Of a DNA stretch of 64,000 nt, positions 29,788-40,585 are shown piece after piece. The stretch's first letter is position 1, and each line of letters begins with the position of its first letter. Origin of the DNA: Sulfuricaulis limicola (GTDB lineage: Bacteria; Pseudomonadota; Gammaproteobacteria; Acidiferrobacterales; Sulfurifustaceae); contig NZ_AP014879.1 of the NCBI RefSeq assembly GCF_002355735.1, positions 1,674,001 to 1,738,000 of the forward strand, read 5' to 3'. A program made the translations under genes and the position numbers. The notes under the pieces were generated by a model. It was not told the DNA's origin and ran no database searches. It saw only the letters and a program-made list of their open reading frames with translations.

Positions 29788-31047
29788 TTAAAGGCTCTTG
29801 GTCAGCAAATCGACCAACTCGTTCTGCGCGACCGCGCGCTGGCCACCATCGCGCAAATCCTTGATCGTGATCGAGCCCTGGCGGACCTCTTCCTCGCCGA
29901 GCAGCAATGCATGGCGCACCCCGCTGCGGTCGGCGCGTTTGAGCTGCGCCTTGAGTCCACCGCCGCCGCAATTGCATTCGATGCGCAGGCCCGCGTTACG
30001 CAGGTTTTCAGCAAGCCTCAAACCCTGCTTCTCCGCCGCTTCGCCCAACAGGATGAGGTAAGCGTGCGGTCGAAGCACTTGAGGTGCATCACCCTGCAAG
30101 GCCAGCAGCTCGGCCAGACGCTCCATGCCGATGGCAAAACCGGCTGCCGGGGTAGACTTCCCGCCCAGCTGCTCCACCAGGCCGTCATAACGGCCGCCGG
30201 CGCAGACGGCCGATTGCGCGCCGAGCCGGTCAGTGGTCCATTCGAACACAGTGCGGGTGTAATAGTCGAGACCACGCACCAGACGCGGATTAATGGTGTA
30301 GCTTACGCCAGAGTCTCGCAGATATTCGCCGACGCGCACAAAATGGGCGCGCGATGCCTCATCCAGATGATCGTGCAGGCTCGGCGCGCCGGCAATAACC
30401 TCGCGCATCGCGGGATTTTTGCTGTCGAGTATGCGCAGCGGATTTTTCTCCAGCCGCCGCAGGCTGTCCTCATCCAGCCGGTCGTGATACGCCGCCAGGT
30501 AGCGCATCAGTTCCTCGCGATAGGCCGCGCGCGATTCCGGCGTACCCAGCGAATTCAGCTCCAGGGTCAGGCCATCGAGCCCGAGCGTGCGCCACAGGCG
30601 CGCGCACATCAATATGATCTCGGCGTCGAGGTCCGGGCTCTCGATACCGAAGGCTTCCACGCCAATCTGGTGAAACTGCCGGTAACGGCCCTTCTGGGGC
30701 CGCTCGTGGCGAAACATCGGACCGGCATACCACAGGCGTTGAATCTGGTTATGCAGGAACCCGTTCTCGATGCCGGCGCGGACACAGCCGGCCGTACCCT
30801 CGGGTCGCAAGGTGAGATTCTCGCCATTGCGATCCTCGAAGCTGTACATCTCCTTCTCGACGATGTCCGTCTGGCTGCCGATGGAGCGCGCGAAGAGTTC
30901 GGATTTCTCGACGATGGGCAGGCGAATTTCGCGGTAACCGTAGGCCGCGAGCACGTCGCGCGCGGCAGTCTCGATTCGCTGCCAGTGTTCCACGGCGTCC
31001 GGCAGCAGGTCATTCATGCCCCGTACGGCCTGTATGGCCTTGCTCAA
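29788..31047 (-). CDS. hisS: Histidyl-tRNA synthetase
   Basis: The 419-residue class II synthetase begins [17 protein letters not shown]. Motif 2 ([18 protein letters not shown]-type segment, here [19 protein letters not shown]), the His-A motif [15 protein letters not shown], motif 3 around [14 protein letters not shown] and the C-terminal anticodon-binding domain are present. It lies between ispG and yfgM, the E. coli order. Confidence 0.98.
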   Translation of the reverse strand: MSKAIQAVRGMNDLLPDAVEHWQRIETAARDVLAAYGYREIRLPIVEKSELFARSIGSQTDIVEKEMYSFEDRNGENLTLRPEGTAGCVRAGIENGFLHNQIQRLWYAGPMFRHERPQKGRYRQFHQIGVEAFGIESPDLDAEIILMCARLWRTLGLDGLTLELNSLGTPESRAAYREELMRYLAAYHDRLDEDSLRRLEKNPLRILDSKNPAMREVIAGAPSLHDHLDEASRAHFVRVGEYLRDSGVSYTINPRLVRGLDYYTRTVFEWTTDRLGAQSAVCAGGRYDGLVEQLGGKSTPAAGFAIGMERLAELLALQGDAPQVLRPHAYLILLGEAAEKQGLRLAENLRNAGLRIECNCGGGGLKAQLKRADRSGVRHALLLGEEEVRQGSITIKDLRDGGQRAVAQNELVDLLTKSL

Positions 31048-31057
31048 TGGAGCCCCC

Positions 31058-32194
31058 TCAACCGGTCTGCTTGATGGGGAAAACTTTCTTGTCCGGCGCC
31101 GTATCGCCTTGTTCGCGGCGTCGCTGCAATTCGGCGCGGATCACGCGCTCGATCTCGTCCACCAGATGTTCGTTGCCAAGCTTGTGATCCGGCTTGCCAT
31201 TGATGTAAAGCAGGTTCGGGCTGCCGCCCGCCAGGCCGATCTGCGCCGCCCTGGCCTCGCCGGGCCCGTTCACGCAGCAGCCGATGACGGCGACATCGAG
31301 CGGTTCCTTGATGTCCTCGATGCGCTGTTCGAGCGCATTCACCGTGGCGATGACATCGAATTCCTGGCGCGAGCAGGAGGGACAGGCGATGAGATTGATG
31401 CCCTTGCTGCGGATGTGCAACGCCTTGAGGATATCGAAACCCACCCGCACCTCTTCCACCGGATCAGCCGCGAGCGACACGCGGATGGTATCGCCGATGC
31501 CTTCCGCCAGCAGCATGCCGAGACCGATGGCGGACTTGACCGCGCCGGAGCGGAAACCGCCGGCCTCGGTGATGCCGAGATGCAGCGGCTGTTCGATCTG
31601 CGTCGCCAGTTGCCGGTAGGCCGACACGGCCATGAACACGTCCGAGGCCTTGACGCTCACCTTGAAATCACGGAAGTCGAGCTTGTCGAGCATTTCGATG
31701 TGACGCAGCGCCGATTCCACCAGCGCCTCCGGCGTGGGCTCGCCGTATTTCTTCTGCAGTTCCTTTTCCAGCGAACCGGCGTTCACGCCGATGCGGATCG
31801 GAATGCCGCGATCGCGCGCGGCATCCACCACGGCGCGCACGCGGTCCTCGCGTCCGATGTTGCCCGGGTTGATGCGCAGACAGTCGGCGCCCAGTTCGGC
31901 CACGCGCAGCGCTATCTTGTAGTCGAAGTGGATATCCGTCACCAGCGGCACGGCGACCTGCTGTTTGATCTTGCCGAAGGCCTCGGCGGCGTCCAGGGTC
32001 GGAATCGACACGCGCACGATATCGGCGCCGGCGTTTTCCAGTGCCTGAATCTGGGCCACCGTCGCGGCGACGTCCGTGGTCTCGGTGTTGGTCATGCTCT
32101 GCACGCTGACCGGTGCATCGCCGCCAACGGCGACCCCGCCGACCATGATGCGCCGGCTGTGGCGGCGCTTGATGGGGTTTTCGCTGAACATCAA
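31058..32194 (-). CDS. ispG: 4-hydroxy-3-methylbut-2-en-1-yl diphosphate synthase
   Basis: The 378-residue [4Fe-4S] enzyme of the MEP isoprenoid pathway (GcpE) has an N-terminal TIM barrel ([20 protein letters not shown] through NPGNIG). The C-terminal Fe-S domain has its three Cys ligands in [10 protein letters not shown] and CCVNGPGEA. Length matches the family. Its start overlaps the rodZ stop by four bases. Confidence 0.98.
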   Translation of the reverse strand: MMFSENPIKRRHSRRIMVGGVAVGGDAPVSVQSMTNTETTDVAATVAQIQALENAGADIVRVSIPTLDAAEAFGKIKQQVAVPLVTDIHFDYKIALRVAELGADCLRINPGNIGREDRVRAVVDAARDRGIPIRIGVNAGSLEKELQKKYGEPTPEALVESALRHIEMLDKLDFRDFKVSVKASDVFMAVSAYRQLATQIEQPLHLGITEAGGFRSGAVKSAIGLGMLLAEGIGDTIRVSLAADPVEEVRVGFDILKALHIRSKGINLIACPSCSRQEFDVIATVNALEQRIEDIKEPLDVAVIGCCVNGPGEARAAQIGLAGGSPNLLYINGKPDHKLGNEHLVDEIERVIRAELQRRREQGDTAPDKKVFPIKQTG

Positions 32195-33198
32195 TTGTTC
32201 ACCGCCGTTTCTCCGCCAAGCGTAAAACGCGCCACCTGGCCGCGCTTGTGCCGGCTGACGTCGTAGTCTTGTCCGTTGAATTCTACCCGCACCCCGTCGG
32301 CATTGCCGACAAAAACGCTGAACGGCGGCACGCCCTCTATGCTGATGCGCCGTCCGGCCGGAACGTTTTCGTACAACAGCCGGTTGTCGCGCGCATCGCG
32401 AATATCCGCCCAGGACTCCTGAATGGCATGCAAGACCATGCGCGCGCGCGGAACACCCGGAGGGATGTCCGCTGCCCGTCGCGTGCGCGTCGTGACACGC
32501 TCCACCGGCACCGCATCCGCACTGGCCGGCTTGGGCGCCGACGCGACGTTGAGCGTCATGCCGGATACCGCCAACTGCCCGCTGGATGATGCCGACGGCG
32601 TGGCGGCATTCTGGGTCGGTGCTGCACCGCCGGACCCGGCCGGCGCGGCAGCTTCCCTGGCGCCATTGCCAGGCAAACCGGCTGGCGCGGCAGCAAGATT
32701 GGTGTCGCCCGTGACATCCGGGCCCAAACGGTGCTCCACGAGCGTTTCTGCCGCCCCCGGTGTCAGGGCAACCTGATCCTGCGACTCATCTCCGCTTTGC
32801 CACCACAGATAAACCAGTGCGAGCAGGATCGCCGCGACGCCCCAGGTCGCCGCCTTGACGACATGGTCGCTGCTCGTGATTTGCGGCGGCGGTGCCGATT
32901 GCGGCAACGTGATCGGTTTGGGGGCAATCGTGAGACTGTTGTAGGCCTCAACCACCTGTTCCGGCGAGAGTCCCAGCAATTGCGCATAGCTGCGAAGATA
33001 GCCACGGACATAAGTCGGCCCCGACAAGGCTTTGTAATCGTCTGCTTCGAGCGCAATGATCTGCTTCGACGACAGGTGCAGGATCTGCGCCACGTCCTCC
33101 GGCGCCAGGCGCAGATCCAGACGCGCCTGCTGCAACAATTTCCCCGGGCCGGTACGTGGCGCGCCGGTTTCGGGATTTTCCGGTTTTATGTTTTCCAT
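32191..33198 (-). CDS. rodZ: RodZ-like cytoskeleton protein (HTH + TM + DUF4115)
   Basis: The 335-residue protein has a cytoplasmic helix-turn-helix ([19 protein letters not shown] to [14 protein letters not shown]), which binds MreB in the family, and a transmembrane helix [20 protein letters not shown] (about 113-132). An Ala/Pro-rich periplasmic linker leads to a C-terminal DUF4115 beta domain ([20 protein letters not shown] and so on). It helps set rod shape. It is placed between pilW and ispG, as in E. coli. Confidence 0.93.
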   Translation of the reverse strand: MENIKPENPETGAPRTGPGKLLQQARLDLRLAPEDVAQILHLSSKQIIALEADDYKALSGPTYVRGYLRSYAQLLGLSPEQVVEAYNSLTIAPKPITLPQSAPPPQITSSDHVVKAATWGVAAILLALVYLWWQSGDESQDQVALTPGAAETLVEHRLGPDVTGDTNLAAAPAGLPGNGAREAAAPAGSGGAAPTQNAATPSASSSGQLAVSGMTLNVASAPKPASADAVPVERVTTRTRRAADIPPGVPRARMVLHAIQESWADIRDARDNRLLYENVPAGRRISIEGVPPFSVFVGNADGVRVEFNGQDYDVSRHKRGQVARFTLGGETAVNN

Positions 33199-33201
33199 GG
33201 G

Positions 33202-33975
33202 CTACTTCTTCCTCGCCCCCGACAAGGTCTGTAACTGTCCGGCCTCGGGCGACGTCGGGAATTTGCCGCGCAAACGCAGCGCATAACTCGCTTCGGCATT
33301 CTTGTTATACAGGGCGCGCTCGATTTTGACGGCCAACAGCAGGCTCTCCGGCGTATCCTCCGCGGCCTGGAAATAACGCTCAATAAAACCACGCGCCGAC
33401 AACACCTGGCCTGAATCCAGGCTGATTTTGGCCAGCTGATACAACGCACCCGGCAGCCTGGGATTGATACGCAAAGCCTCGCGGAAATATTTTTCGGCGA
33501 CGGTCGGAGCCGGTTTTTTCATCAGGCAAACGCCGGCGTTCAGATTGACCTCTTCGGGCGTCCGGTAAAACGCATTGGCAGCCGCCTTCTGAAACCAGGT
33601 CAGCGCCTCGTCAATCTTGCCGCGCTCGCACAGGAATACACCATAATTATTCCACGCTTCGGGATTTGGCGGTTCCGCAGCGACTGCCTTGCGGAAATGC
33701 CGCGCCGCCTCATCGGGATTGTTTAACCGCCATTGCAGCAGCGCCATCATGCTGTTGACCTGCGAATTGTTCGGCGCCAGGTCGTAGGCCTTGTCCAGTT
33801 CCTGTTTGGCCACGTCCAGCTGGCCGCGTCGCATATAACCAGAGCCAAGCAGGACATGGGTTTCCGCGCGCCTGATCAGTTTTTCCTGTTCCGCCTGCCG
33901 TTCCGCAGACGAAGCGCAGCCGGCAAGCGCAGCACACAGCAGCATCGCCGCCGGTAACAGGAAACGCGCGCTCAC
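33202..33975 (-). CDS. pilW: Type IV pilus biogenesis/stability lipoprotein PilW (PilF)
   Basis: The 257-residue lipoprotein (LAGC lipobox, Cys20) has about six TPR repeats ([39 protein letters not shown] and so on). This is the pilotin that helps the PilQ secretin assemble. No other pilus gene is in the window; the position between rlmN and rodZ is the usual one. It overlaps rlmN by four bases. Confidence 0.93.
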   Translation of the reverse strand: MSARFLLPAAMLLCAALAGCASSAERQAEQEKLIRRAETHVLLGSGYMRRGQLDVAKQELDKAYDLAPNNSQVNSMMALLQWRLNNPDEAARHFRKAVAAEPPNPEAWNNYGVFLCERGKIDEALTWFQKAAANAFYRTPEEVNLNAGVCLMKKPAPTVAEKYFREALRINPRLPGALYQLAKISLDSGQVLSARGFIERYFQAAEDTPESLLLAVKIERALYNKNAEASYALRLRGKFPTSPEAGQLQTLSGARKK

Positions 33976-35072
33976 GCCCGGCCCGCCCTGAGCGCCAGGC
34001 GTTCACGCCGGCGCGTACGATCCTGCACACGTCCGGCGAGCTGGCCGCAGGCGGCGTCAATATCGTCGCCGCGGGTCTTGCGCGTGATCGTGGTCAACCC
34101 CGCCGCGATCAATACGTCACGAAAGCGGTCAATGACCTGCTTCGAGGAACGCCGGTATTGCGTCTGTGGAAAGGGATTGAACGGGATCAGATTCACCTTG
34201 GATGGCACGTCGCCCAGAATTTTTACAAGCTCATGCGCGTGTTCAATGCTGTCATTGACGCCTTCCAGCATCACATACTCGAAGGTCACGCGGCTGCGCG
34301 GCGAATCGGCGCAGTAGCGCCGGCAGGCCTCGAGCAGTTCCTGAATGGGATATTTTTTGTTCAGCGGGACCAGCTGGTCGCGCAAGGCGTCGCTCGGCGC
34401 GTGCAGGGACACCGCCAGGCTCACCGGACATTCCTCGCGCAGATGATCCAGCATCGGCACGACGCCCGCCGTCGACAAGGTCACGCGCCGGCGCGAGAGG
34501 CCATAGGCGTAATCGTCCAGCATCAGACGCATGGCCGGCAGGACGTTGTCGAAATTCAGCAGGGGTTCGCCCATGCCCATGAGCACGACATTGGTAATGA
34601 TACGGTCGCCCTTGGGATCGCGCCCCAGGGCGCGGTTGGCGACCAGCAACTGCGAAATGATTTCGGCCACGGTCAGGCTGCGGTTGAAACCCTGATGGCC
34701 CGTGGAACAGAAGGAACAGTTGAGCGTGCAGCCGACCTGCGAGGACACGCACAACGTGCCCCGGTCCTCTTCCGGGATGAATACCGTCTCAATGGCGTTG
34801 CCGTCGTTCAGCCGCAACAGCCACTTGCGCGTGCCGTCCACAGCGGTCTGATCCTGGATGATTTCCGGCACGCGAATTTCGGCGGTTTCCCGCAGACGCG
34901 CGCGCAATTCCTTGCCCAGGTTGGTCATGGCATCGAAATCGTCGACGCCATACTGGTGAATCCACTGGATGACCTGGGTGGCGCGAAACGGTTTTTCGCC
35001 GATGCCGACGAAAAATTCCTGCATCGCCGCGCGATCCAGGTTGAGCAAATTGGTTTTTTCAGCAGCTGACAA
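33972..35072 (-). CDS. rlmN: Dual-specificity 23S rRNA/tRNA adenine C2-methyltransferase RlmN
   Basis: The 366-residue radical SAM enzyme methylates A2503 of 23S rRNA and A37 of several tRNAs. The radical SAM motif [15 protein letters not shown] is near residue 112. [14 protein letters not shown] and a late Cys in [11 protein letters not shown], the methyl-carrying residue, are also present. It is the first gene of the seven-gene operon ending at der. The ndk gene that often precedes it in gammaproteobacteria is absent here. Confidence 0.97.
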   Translation of the reverse strand: MSAAEKTNLLNLDRAAMQEFFVGIGEKPFRATQVIQWIHQYGVDDFDAMTNLGKELRARLRETAEIRVPEIIQDQTAVDGTRKWLLRLNDGNAIETVFIPEEDRGTLCVSSQVGCTLNCSFCSTGHQGFNRSLTVAEIISQLLVANRALGRDPKGDRIITNVVLMGMGEPLLNFDNVLPAMRLMLDDYAYGLSRRRVTLSTAGVVPMLDHLREECPVSLAVSLHAPSDALRDQLVPLNKKYPIQELLEACRRYCADSPRSRVTFEYVMLEGVNDSIEHAHELVKILGDVPSKVNLIPFNPFPQTQYRRSSKQVIDRFRDVLIAAGLTTITRKTRGDDIDAACGQLAGRVQDRTRRRERLALRAGRA

Positions 35073-35211
35073 GGCCTATCCTCAACAAACACTCGCACCG
35101 GTGTCCGGCTTGCGGGCAGCTTCTCCCCGGCCATGACATCTGCGGTGCTTCACAAAAATAATGACGCAACCTGTGGAAAAAACGGGATTTTTACAGCCAT
35201 CCCAGACGTAT

Positions 35212-35240
35212 AGTGTAGCGTCTGATGGCGGGTCCGACAA
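35212..35240 (-). promoter_or_regulatory. Possible sigma-70 promoter of the rlmN operon
   Basis: On the minus strand TTGTCG (35235-35240) is separated by 17 bases from TACACT (35212-35217), each four of six matches to consensus. It lies about 140 bases upstream of rlmN in the only sizeable gap before that operon. Confidence 0.4.
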
Positions 35241-35280
35241 CGAAAACGGGCTGTTTTGGCGGGAAAGCCCGGCCCGGACC

Positions 35281-35484
35281 TCAGGCGCCGTGCTCGTCCA
35301 TCCAGGCCATCTGGATGGCCTCGAGGATTTTTTCGCCGGAATGCTCGGGCATATCGTCAAAATCCTCCAGTTCCATCACCCACTGGTGCAAGTCCGTGAA
35401 ACGCACGGACATCGGGTTCACGTCCGGGAACTTTTCGCTCAGCTCGATGGCGATCTCGCGGGTATCGGTCCATTTCAGGCCCAT
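35281..35484 (-). CDS. iscX: Fe-S assembly protein IscX
   Basis: The 67-residue acidic protein begins [20 protein letters not shown] and ends [14 protein letters not shown], the family pattern. IscX binds IscS and acts as an iron-dependent regulator or adaptor of cluster assembly. A strong AAGGAGG ribosome site precedes the ATG. It is the last gene of the isc operon, separated from fdx by a repeat. Confidence 0.95.
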   Translation of the reverse strand: MGLKWTDTREIAIELSEKFPDVNPMSVRFTDLHQWVMELEDFDDMPEHSGEKILEAIQMAWMDEHGA

Positions 35485-35512
35485 GGGTAGACCTCCTTAA
35501 ATTATTTGATTT

Positions 35513-35595
35513 TGAACCGCCAAGACGCCAAGAACGCCAAGTTTCTCTGCAAAATGGTTTTTCTTCCTTGGCGGCCTTGGCGTCTTGGCGGTTAA
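35513..35595. repeat. Inverted repeat of 9-bp units (CGCCAAG family), copy 5, between fdx and iscX
   Basis: The left arm GAACCGCCAAGACGCCAAG (35513 onward) pairs with the right arm CCTTGGCGGCCTTGGCGTCT and so on, ending 35595, around a loop of about 21 bases. It fills the gap inside the isc operon just upstream of the iscX ribosome site. Confidence 0.9.
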
Positions 35596-35609
35596 TTTCA
35601 TAGGTGTTC

Positions 35610-35948
35610 TTAGTGCTGCTCGGAAACGAGATTGATCGTGTATTTGGGGATCTCCACCACCAGGTCCTGGTCGCCGACCTTGGCCTGGCAACTGAGCCGC
35701 GACTCGGGCTCGAGGCCCCAGGCCTTGTCGAGCAGGTCCTCTTCCTTTTCCTCCGCGGCCGCCAGGCTGTTGAAGCCCTGGCGCACCACCACGTGACAGG
35801 TAGTGCAGGCGCAGGCCTTTTCACAGGCATGCTCGATGGGGATGCCGGCGTTCAGGGCGGCGTCGCAGATGCTGATGCCAGGCTCCACCTCGATGGTTTT
35901 TCCCTGTGGGCAAATTTGCGGATGCGGCAGAAAAGTCAGTCGCGTCAT
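35610..35948 (-). CDS. fdx: [2Fe-2S] ferredoxin of the isc operon
   Basis: The 112-residue adrenodoxin-type ferredoxin has cluster ligands in [12 protein letters not shown] plus a fourth Cys in RLSCQAKVG. It supplies electrons for Fe-S cluster assembly on IscU. Its start overlaps the hscA stop by four bases. Confidence 0.96.
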   Translation of the reverse strand: MTRLTFLPHPQICPQGKTIEVEPGISICDAALNAGIPIEHACEKACACTTCHVVVRQGFNSLAAAEEKEEDLLDKAWGLEPESRLSCQAKVGDQDLVVEIPKYTINLVSEQH

Positions 35949-37840
35949 GGCGGGGATTTCTCCCGGGAGACATCGAACTCGTCGAGCTTGTGTCCCGCCA
36001 GGGCCTTGCGGATGTTCTCGTCCATGCGACGCTGGGCGAATGTCTGGGTGGCCTGATCGAGCTTCTTGATGGCACGTTTGATGGAGGCTGCGTCATTTGC
36101 ATCACGCACGGCTTGCAACTCTGCAAGACCGTTCTCGATCTCGGCACGCTCATCCGTGTTCAGCAATGCACCATCCACCGTCAGCGCCGCGCGCACCGCT
36201 TCCAGCAGGCGACTGGCATCAACCTGCTCCTCGCGTAACTTGCGTGCGGCATCGTCCTCGCGCGCATGCGCGATTGAATCGCGCAACATGCGTTCGATTT
36301 CGTTGTCCGTGAGACCATAAGACGGCTTGACCGTCACGCTGCTCTCGACGCTGGTCGTCTGCTCGCGGGCCGATACGCTCAGCAATCCGTCGGCATCGAT
36401 CTGGAAAGTCACCCGTATGCGCGCCGCGCCGGCCGTCATTGGCGGAATGCCGCGCAGCTCGAAGCGCGCCAGCGAACGGCAGTCGGAAACCAGCTCGCGC
36501 TCGCCCTGCAGCACGTGGATCAGCAAGGCGGTCTGCCCGTCCTTGTAGGTGGTAAAGTCCTGCGACTTCGCCACCGGGATCGTTGTATTGCGCGGAATGA
36601 CCTTTTCCACCATGCCGCCCATGATCTCCAGGCCCAGAGACAGGGGGATGACATCCAGCAGCAGCATCTCCTCGTCGCGCTTGTTGCCGATCAGGATATC
36701 GGCCTGCAAGGCCGCGCCGATGGCGACCACCTTGTCGGGATCGATGTTGGCCAGCGGCTCGCGCCCGAAGAATTGCGACACTCTCTCGCGCACGCGCGGG
36801 ATGCGCGTGGCGCCGCCCACCAGCACCACGCCGTCGATTTCACCGGCGCGAATGCCGGCATCGCGCAGCGCGCGTTTGCAGGGGGCGAGCGTGCGCTCAA
36901 TCAGGGAATCGATCAGGGTATTCAGCGCATCGCGTGTCAGCTCGCCTTGCCAGTTTTTCCCGTCGCCAAGATCGACATGCAGCGGCGCCCGTTCCGCCTG
37001 GGTCAAAGCCTCCTTGGCGGCACGCGCATCACGCAACAGGCGACGCATCTGCCGGTGCCCGGCGTCGTCCCGGATTCCGGCTGCGCGCATGATCCATTCG
37101 GCGATGGCGTGATCCATGTCGTCGCCGCCGAGTGCGGAATCTCCCCCCGTCGCCATGACCTCGAACACGCCCCGGTTCAGGCGCAGCAATGAAATATCAA
37201 AAGTGCCCCCGCCCAGGTCGTAAACGGCGTAAACGCCCTGAGGATTACTGTCGAGACCGTAGGCAATCGCCGCCGCCGTGGGCTCGTTCAGCAGACGCAA
37301 CACGTTCAGGCCCGCGAGGCGCGCCGCGTCCTTCGTGGCCTGCCGCTGGGCGTCGTCAAAATAGGCCGGCACGGTGATGACAGCATCGTTGATCTCCGTG
37401 CCCAGCGTTTGCGTGGCGCGTTGCTTGAGCGTTCTCAGGATATCGGCGGAGATTTCCACCGGGCTGCGCTCGCCGGCGGCGGTGCGCAGGCGCGGCATGG
37501 CCGAGTCACCCTGGGTAAATTCATAAGGCAGGGATTTGCCGAGCGCGCGCACATCCTCGATGCCGCGCCCCATGAGACGTTTCACCGAGGCGATGGTATT
37601 GAGCGGGTCTTCGTGCGCTACTGCCATGGCCTCGTGGCCCACGACCGGCTCGCCCTGCGGCAGGTAGCGCACCACCGAGGGCAGCAGATGCCGCCCCTGC
37701 CCGTCCGGCAGCGTCTCGGCCACGCCGCTGCGTACACAGGCGACCAGCGAGTTGGTGGTGCCGAGATCGATGCCCACGGCGTAACGGCGCTCGTGGGGAG
37801 CGGGGGTTTGTCCCGGTTCGCTGATCTGAAACAGTGCCAT
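35945..37840 (-). CDS. hscA: Hsp70-type chaperone HscA
   Basis: The 631-residue protein has an ATPase domain with [25 protein letters not shown] and [11 protein letters not shown], and a substrate-binding domain starting near [14 protein letters not shown]. It acts with HscB on the IscU LPPVK motif to release clusters. It is slightly longer than E. coli HscA (616). It is followed directly by fdx and preceded by a repeat. Confidence 0.97.
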   Translation of the reverse strand: MALFQISEPGQTPAPHERRYAVGIDLGTTNSLVACVRSGVAETLPDGQGRHLLPSVVRYLPQGEPVVGHEAMAVAHEDPLNTIASVKRLMGRGIEDVRALGKSLPYEFTQGDSAMPRLRTAAGERSPVEISADILRTLKQRATQTLGTEINDAVITVPAYFDDAQRQATKDAARLAGLNVLRLLNEPTAAAIAYGLDSNPQGVYAVYDLGGGTFDISLLRLNRGVFEVMATGGDSALGGDDMDHAIAEWIMRAAGIRDDAGHRQMRRLLRDARAAKEALTQAERAPLHVDLGDGKNWQGELTRDALNTLIDSLIERTLAPCKRALRDAGIRAGEIDGVVLVGGATRIPRVRERVSQFFGREPLANIDPDKVVAIGAALQADILIGNKRDEEMLLLDVIPLSLGLEIMGGMVEKVIPRNTTIPVAKSQDFTTYKDGQTALLIHVLQGERELVSDCRSLARFELRGIPPMTAGAARIRVTFQIDADGLLSVSAREQTTSVESSVTVKPSYGLTDNEIERMLRDSIAHAREDDAARKLREEQVDASRLLEAVRAALTVDGALLNTDERAEIENGLAELQAVRDANDAASIKRAIKKLDQATQTFAQRRMDENIRKALAGHKLDEFDVSREKSPP

Positions 37841-37860
37841 GCTAATTCATTCGACTATAT

Positions 37861-37960
37861 TAAACCGCCAAGACGCCAAGGTCGCCAAGGTCGCCAAGGT
37901 CGCCAAGAAAACATCGGATATCTTCAAAAACTTGGCGTTCTTGGCGTCTTGGCGGTTCAA
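37861..37960. repeat. Inverted repeat of 9-bp units (CGCCAAG family), copy 6, expanded left arm, between hscB and hscA
   Basis: The left arm contains AACCGCCAAGACGCCAAG and then three successive 9-bp units of GTCGCCAAG (37879-37907). The right arm (CTTGGCGTTCTTGGCGTCTT, ending 37960) has only the usual three units. The extra units leave the arms unequal in length, unlike the other copies, and look like tandem expansion. Confidence 0.9.
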
Positions 37961-37982
37961 AAATAAATTAATCAGATTTTCC

Positions 37983-38522
37983 TTAATTCAACTCTTCCTC
38001 GAGATTGTCGATCTCGTGCCGCATCTTCTCCAGAAACTGCATCTCGCGCACGATGTTGCGCGCCTTGCCGGTTGCCTCCGGCCCGTCTTCGCCGATGGCC
38101 TGCCGGAACTGCCCGATCTTGTCCTGCATGCCCTGCTCGATGCGGTTCGCCAGCTCCGCCAGCCGCTTGTGCGGGTTGTCTGCCTGCCGCATCTCTTCGA
38201 GATTCTCGCGCCACTCCATCTGCTCCATGAGGAACGCGGGGTCCATGGCCGTATCGGTCTCCTCGTCGATATCAACGCCGCGCAGGCTCAGGAGATAACG
38301 TCCGCGTCGCACCGGATCCTTGAGCGTCTGGAACGCTTCGTTGACCTGCGCCGTCATTTGCAGGGACAGGCGCCGCTCCTGGTCGGAGGCGTTGGCAAAC
38401 TTGTCGGGATGAACGCGACGCTGAAGTTCGCGGTAACGCGATGCCAGATCGCCGGCATCGATATCGAATGCCACCGGCAGACCGAAGAGTTCGAAATGAT
38501 TTTTTCCCGGTGCGGCGCGCAT
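37983..38522 (-). CDS. hscB: Co-chaperone HscB (J-domain)
   Basis: The 179-residue protein has an N-terminal J domain (YRELQRRVHPDKFANASDQE with the HPD triad) and a C-terminal helical domain that binds IscU. It stimulates HscA ATPase. It starts 19 bases after the iscA stop. Confidence 0.95.
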   Translation of the reverse strand: MRAAPGKNHFELFGLPVAFDIDAGDLASRYRELQRRVHPDKFANASDQERRLSLQMTAQVNEAFQTLKDPVRRGRYLLSLRGVDIDEETDTAMDPAFLMEQMEWRENLEEMRQADNPHKRLAELANRIEQGMQDKIGQFRQAIGEDGPEATGKARNIVREMQFLEKMRHEIDNLEEELN

Positions 38523-38541
38523 GCCGGTGGCATCCGCCGTC

Positions 38542-38865
38542 TCAGGTATTGAAGCTTTCCCCGCAGCCGCAGGAGTCCTTCACATTGGGGTTGTTGAACT
38601 TGAAACCCTCGTTCAGGCCTTCGCGGGTGTAATCGAGTTCGGTGCCGTCGAGATAGATCAGGCTCTTGGGATCCACGATCACCTTGGCGCCGTGGCTCTC
38701 GTAAACAAGATCGTCGGGCTCGATCTTGTCGGCGTACTCGATGACATACGCCTTGCCCGAACAGCCGGACGTACGCACGCCCAGGCGCAGCCCCTCGCCC
38801 TTGCCGCGCTTCTCGATGAATTTCCGCACGCGTTCCGCGGCGGCCTGGGTCATGGTAATTGCCAT
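38542..38865 (-). CDS. iscA: A-type Fe-S carrier IscA
   Basis: The 107-residue protein has the three conserved cysteines in [14 protein letters not shown] and [10 protein letters not shown]. It carries iron or clusters between IscU and target enzymes. It lies between iscU and hscB. Confidence 0.96.
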   Translation of the reverse strand: MAITMTQAAAERVRKFIEKRGKGEGLRLGVRTSGCSGKAYVIEYADKIEPDDLVYESHGAKVIVDPKSLIYLDGTELDYTREGLNEGFKFNNPNVKDSCGCGESFNT

Positions 38866-38893
38866 ATCCGTTTCGCTCCGTAACCCGTCAGAC

Positions 38894-39298
38894 TCAGGCG
38901 GCGTCCGCCTTCGAGCCCTTGCCGGTTTTCGTCTGGTAATCCGCGATCGCCGCCTTGATGGCGTCTTCCGCCAGCACCGAGCAGTGAATCTTTACCGGCG
39001 GCAACGCCAGCTCCTCGGCGATCTGGGTGTTCTTGATCCTGCCCGCCTCTTCGATGCTCTTGCCCTTGACCCATTCGGTCAGGAGCGAGCTCGAGGCGAT
39101 GGCGCTGCCGCAGCCATAGGTCTTGAACTTGGCGTCCTCGATGATGCCCTGCTCGTTCACCTTGATCTGCAGTTTCATGACGTCGCCGCAGGCCGGCGCG
39201 CCGACCATGCCGGTACCCACCTGCGTGTCATTCTTGTCGAACGATCCGACGTTGCGCGGATTTTCGTAATGATCCAGTACCTTGTCACTGTATGCCAT
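38894..39298 (-). CDS. iscU: Fe-S cluster scaffold IscU
   Basis: The 134-residue protein starts [20 protein letters not shown] and has ligands in [25 protein letters not shown] and [11 protein letters not shown], with the HscA-recognition motif LPPVK. It is the scaffold on which IscS sulfur is assembled into clusters. ATG 39298 gives the canonical N-terminus. Confidence 0.97.
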   Translation of the reverse strand: MAYSDKVLDHYENPRNVGSFDKNDTQVGTGMVGAPACGDVMKLQIKVNEQGIIEDAKFKTYGCGSAIASSSLLTEWVKGKSIEEAGRIKNTQIAEELALPPVKIHCSVLAEDAIKAAIADYQTKTGKGSKADAA

Positions 39299-39335
39299 GG
39301 CTTGTACCCCCGAAAATAATAATATGTTTACCTGT

Positions 39336-40550
39336 TCAATGCGCGGCCCACTGCACCTTGCTGAGGTCGATGCCTTCCTGATGCATTTCCCACAGCGGTG
39401 ACAGCTCACGCAGCTTCGCAACCTTTTCCCGCACCAACCCCGCGGCGTAGTCGATTTCCTCCTGCGTAGTGAAGCGCCCGATGGTGAAACGGATCGAGCT
39501 GTGCGCCAGTTCGTCGTTGCGGCCCAGTGCCCGCAGCACATAGGAAGGTTCCAGACTCGCCGAAGTACAGGCCGAACCCGAGGACACCGCGATGTCCTTG
39601 AGCGCCATGATCAGCGATTCGCCTTCCACGAAATTGAAACTCATATTGAGATTGTGCGCCACGCGATGCTCCAGGTCACCATTGACATAGACCTCGGGCA
39701 TGTCCTTGAGCGTGTTCAGCAGCCGGTTGCGCAGGCCGCGAATGCGCTCGTTTTCGGCGGCCATCTCTTCCCGGGCCAGGCGGAACGCCTCGCCCATGCC
39801 GACGCACTGGTGCGTGGCCAGCGTGCCGGAACGCATGCCGCGCTCGTGCCCGCCGCCGTGCATCTGGGCCTCGAGCCGGACCCGTGGCTTGCGCCGCACG
39901 TACAGCGCGCCCACGCCCTTCGGGCCGTAGGTCTTGTGCGCCGACATCGACATCAGATCCACGTTCATGGCATTGACGTCGATCGGCACCTTGCCGGTGC
40001 TCTGCGCCGCATCCGAGTGGAACAGCACGCCGCGTTCGCGCGTGATCTTGCCGATCGCCGCGAGATCCTGGATCACGCCGATCTCGTTGTTCACGTGCAT
40101 GACCGAAACCAGGATCGTGTCCGGGCGGATGGCGGCCCTGAGCTTGCCCAGATCAAGCAATCCGTTCGGCTCCGGATCGAGATAAGTAACCTCGAAACCT
40201 TCGCGTTCGAGCTGGCGGCAGGTGTCGAGCACCGCCTTGTGCTCGGTCTTGCAGGTGATGATGTGTTTTCCCTTCTTGCCGTAAAAGCTGGCCACGCCCT
40301 TGATGGCGAGATTGTCGGATTCGGTCGCGCCCGAGGTCCAGACGATTTCCTTCGGATCCGCGCCGATCAGCGCCGCCACGTTGGCGCGCGCCTCCTCGAC
40401 CGCCTCCTCGGCATGCCAGCCGAACGGATGCGAGCGCGAGGCCGGGTTGCCGAATTCGCCATCGGGCGTCAGATATTTGCACATCTTGTCCGCCACGCGC
40501 GGGTCCACCGGCGTGGTGGCGGAGTAATCAAGATAAATCGGTTTTTTCAT
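39336..40550 (-). CDS. iscS: Cysteine desulfurase IscS
   Basis: The 404-residue PLP enzyme has Schiff-base lysine in [19 protein letters not shown] and the persulfide Cys loop [21 protein letters not shown] near residue 328. The C-terminus ends [21 protein letters not shown], the tail seen in housekeeping IscS. It donates sulfur to IscU, tRNA thiolation and other acceptors. A second desulfurase gene lies just upstream. Confidence 0.97.
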   Translation of the reverse strand: MKKPIYLDYSATTPVDPRVADKMCKYLTPDGEFGNPASRSHPFGWHAEEAVEEARANVAALIGADPKEIVWTSGATESDNLAIKGVASFYGKKGKHIITCKTEHKAVLDTCRQLEREGFEVTYLDPEPNGLLDLGKLRAAIRPDTILVSVMHVNNEIGVIQDLAAIGKITRERGVLFHSDAAQSTGKVPIDVNAMNVDLMSMSAHKTYGPKGVGALYVRRKPRVRLEAQMHGGGHERGMRSGTLATHQCVGMGEAFRLAREEMAAENERIRGLRNRLLNTLKDMPEVYVNGDLEHRVAHNLNMSFNFVEGESLIMALKDIAVSSGSACTSASLEPSYVLRALGRNDELAHSSIRFTIGRFTTQEEIDYAAGLVREKVAKLRELSPLWEMHQEGIDLSKVQWAAH

Positions 40551-40585
40551 GTGTTGCCATCATCTCCATTTCATTCTTTGCGTGC

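Noticed and set aside
35073-35280. Search for ndk, usually next to rlmN
   Set aside because: Only 208 bases separate rlmN and iscX and no coding frame fits; the gene is simply not here.
37861-37910. Tandem CGCCAAG units considered as a CRISPR-like or VNTR array
   Set aside because: Units are 9 bp with no spacers and are mirrored in the opposite arm, so this is an inverted repeat with internal periodicity, not CRISPR.
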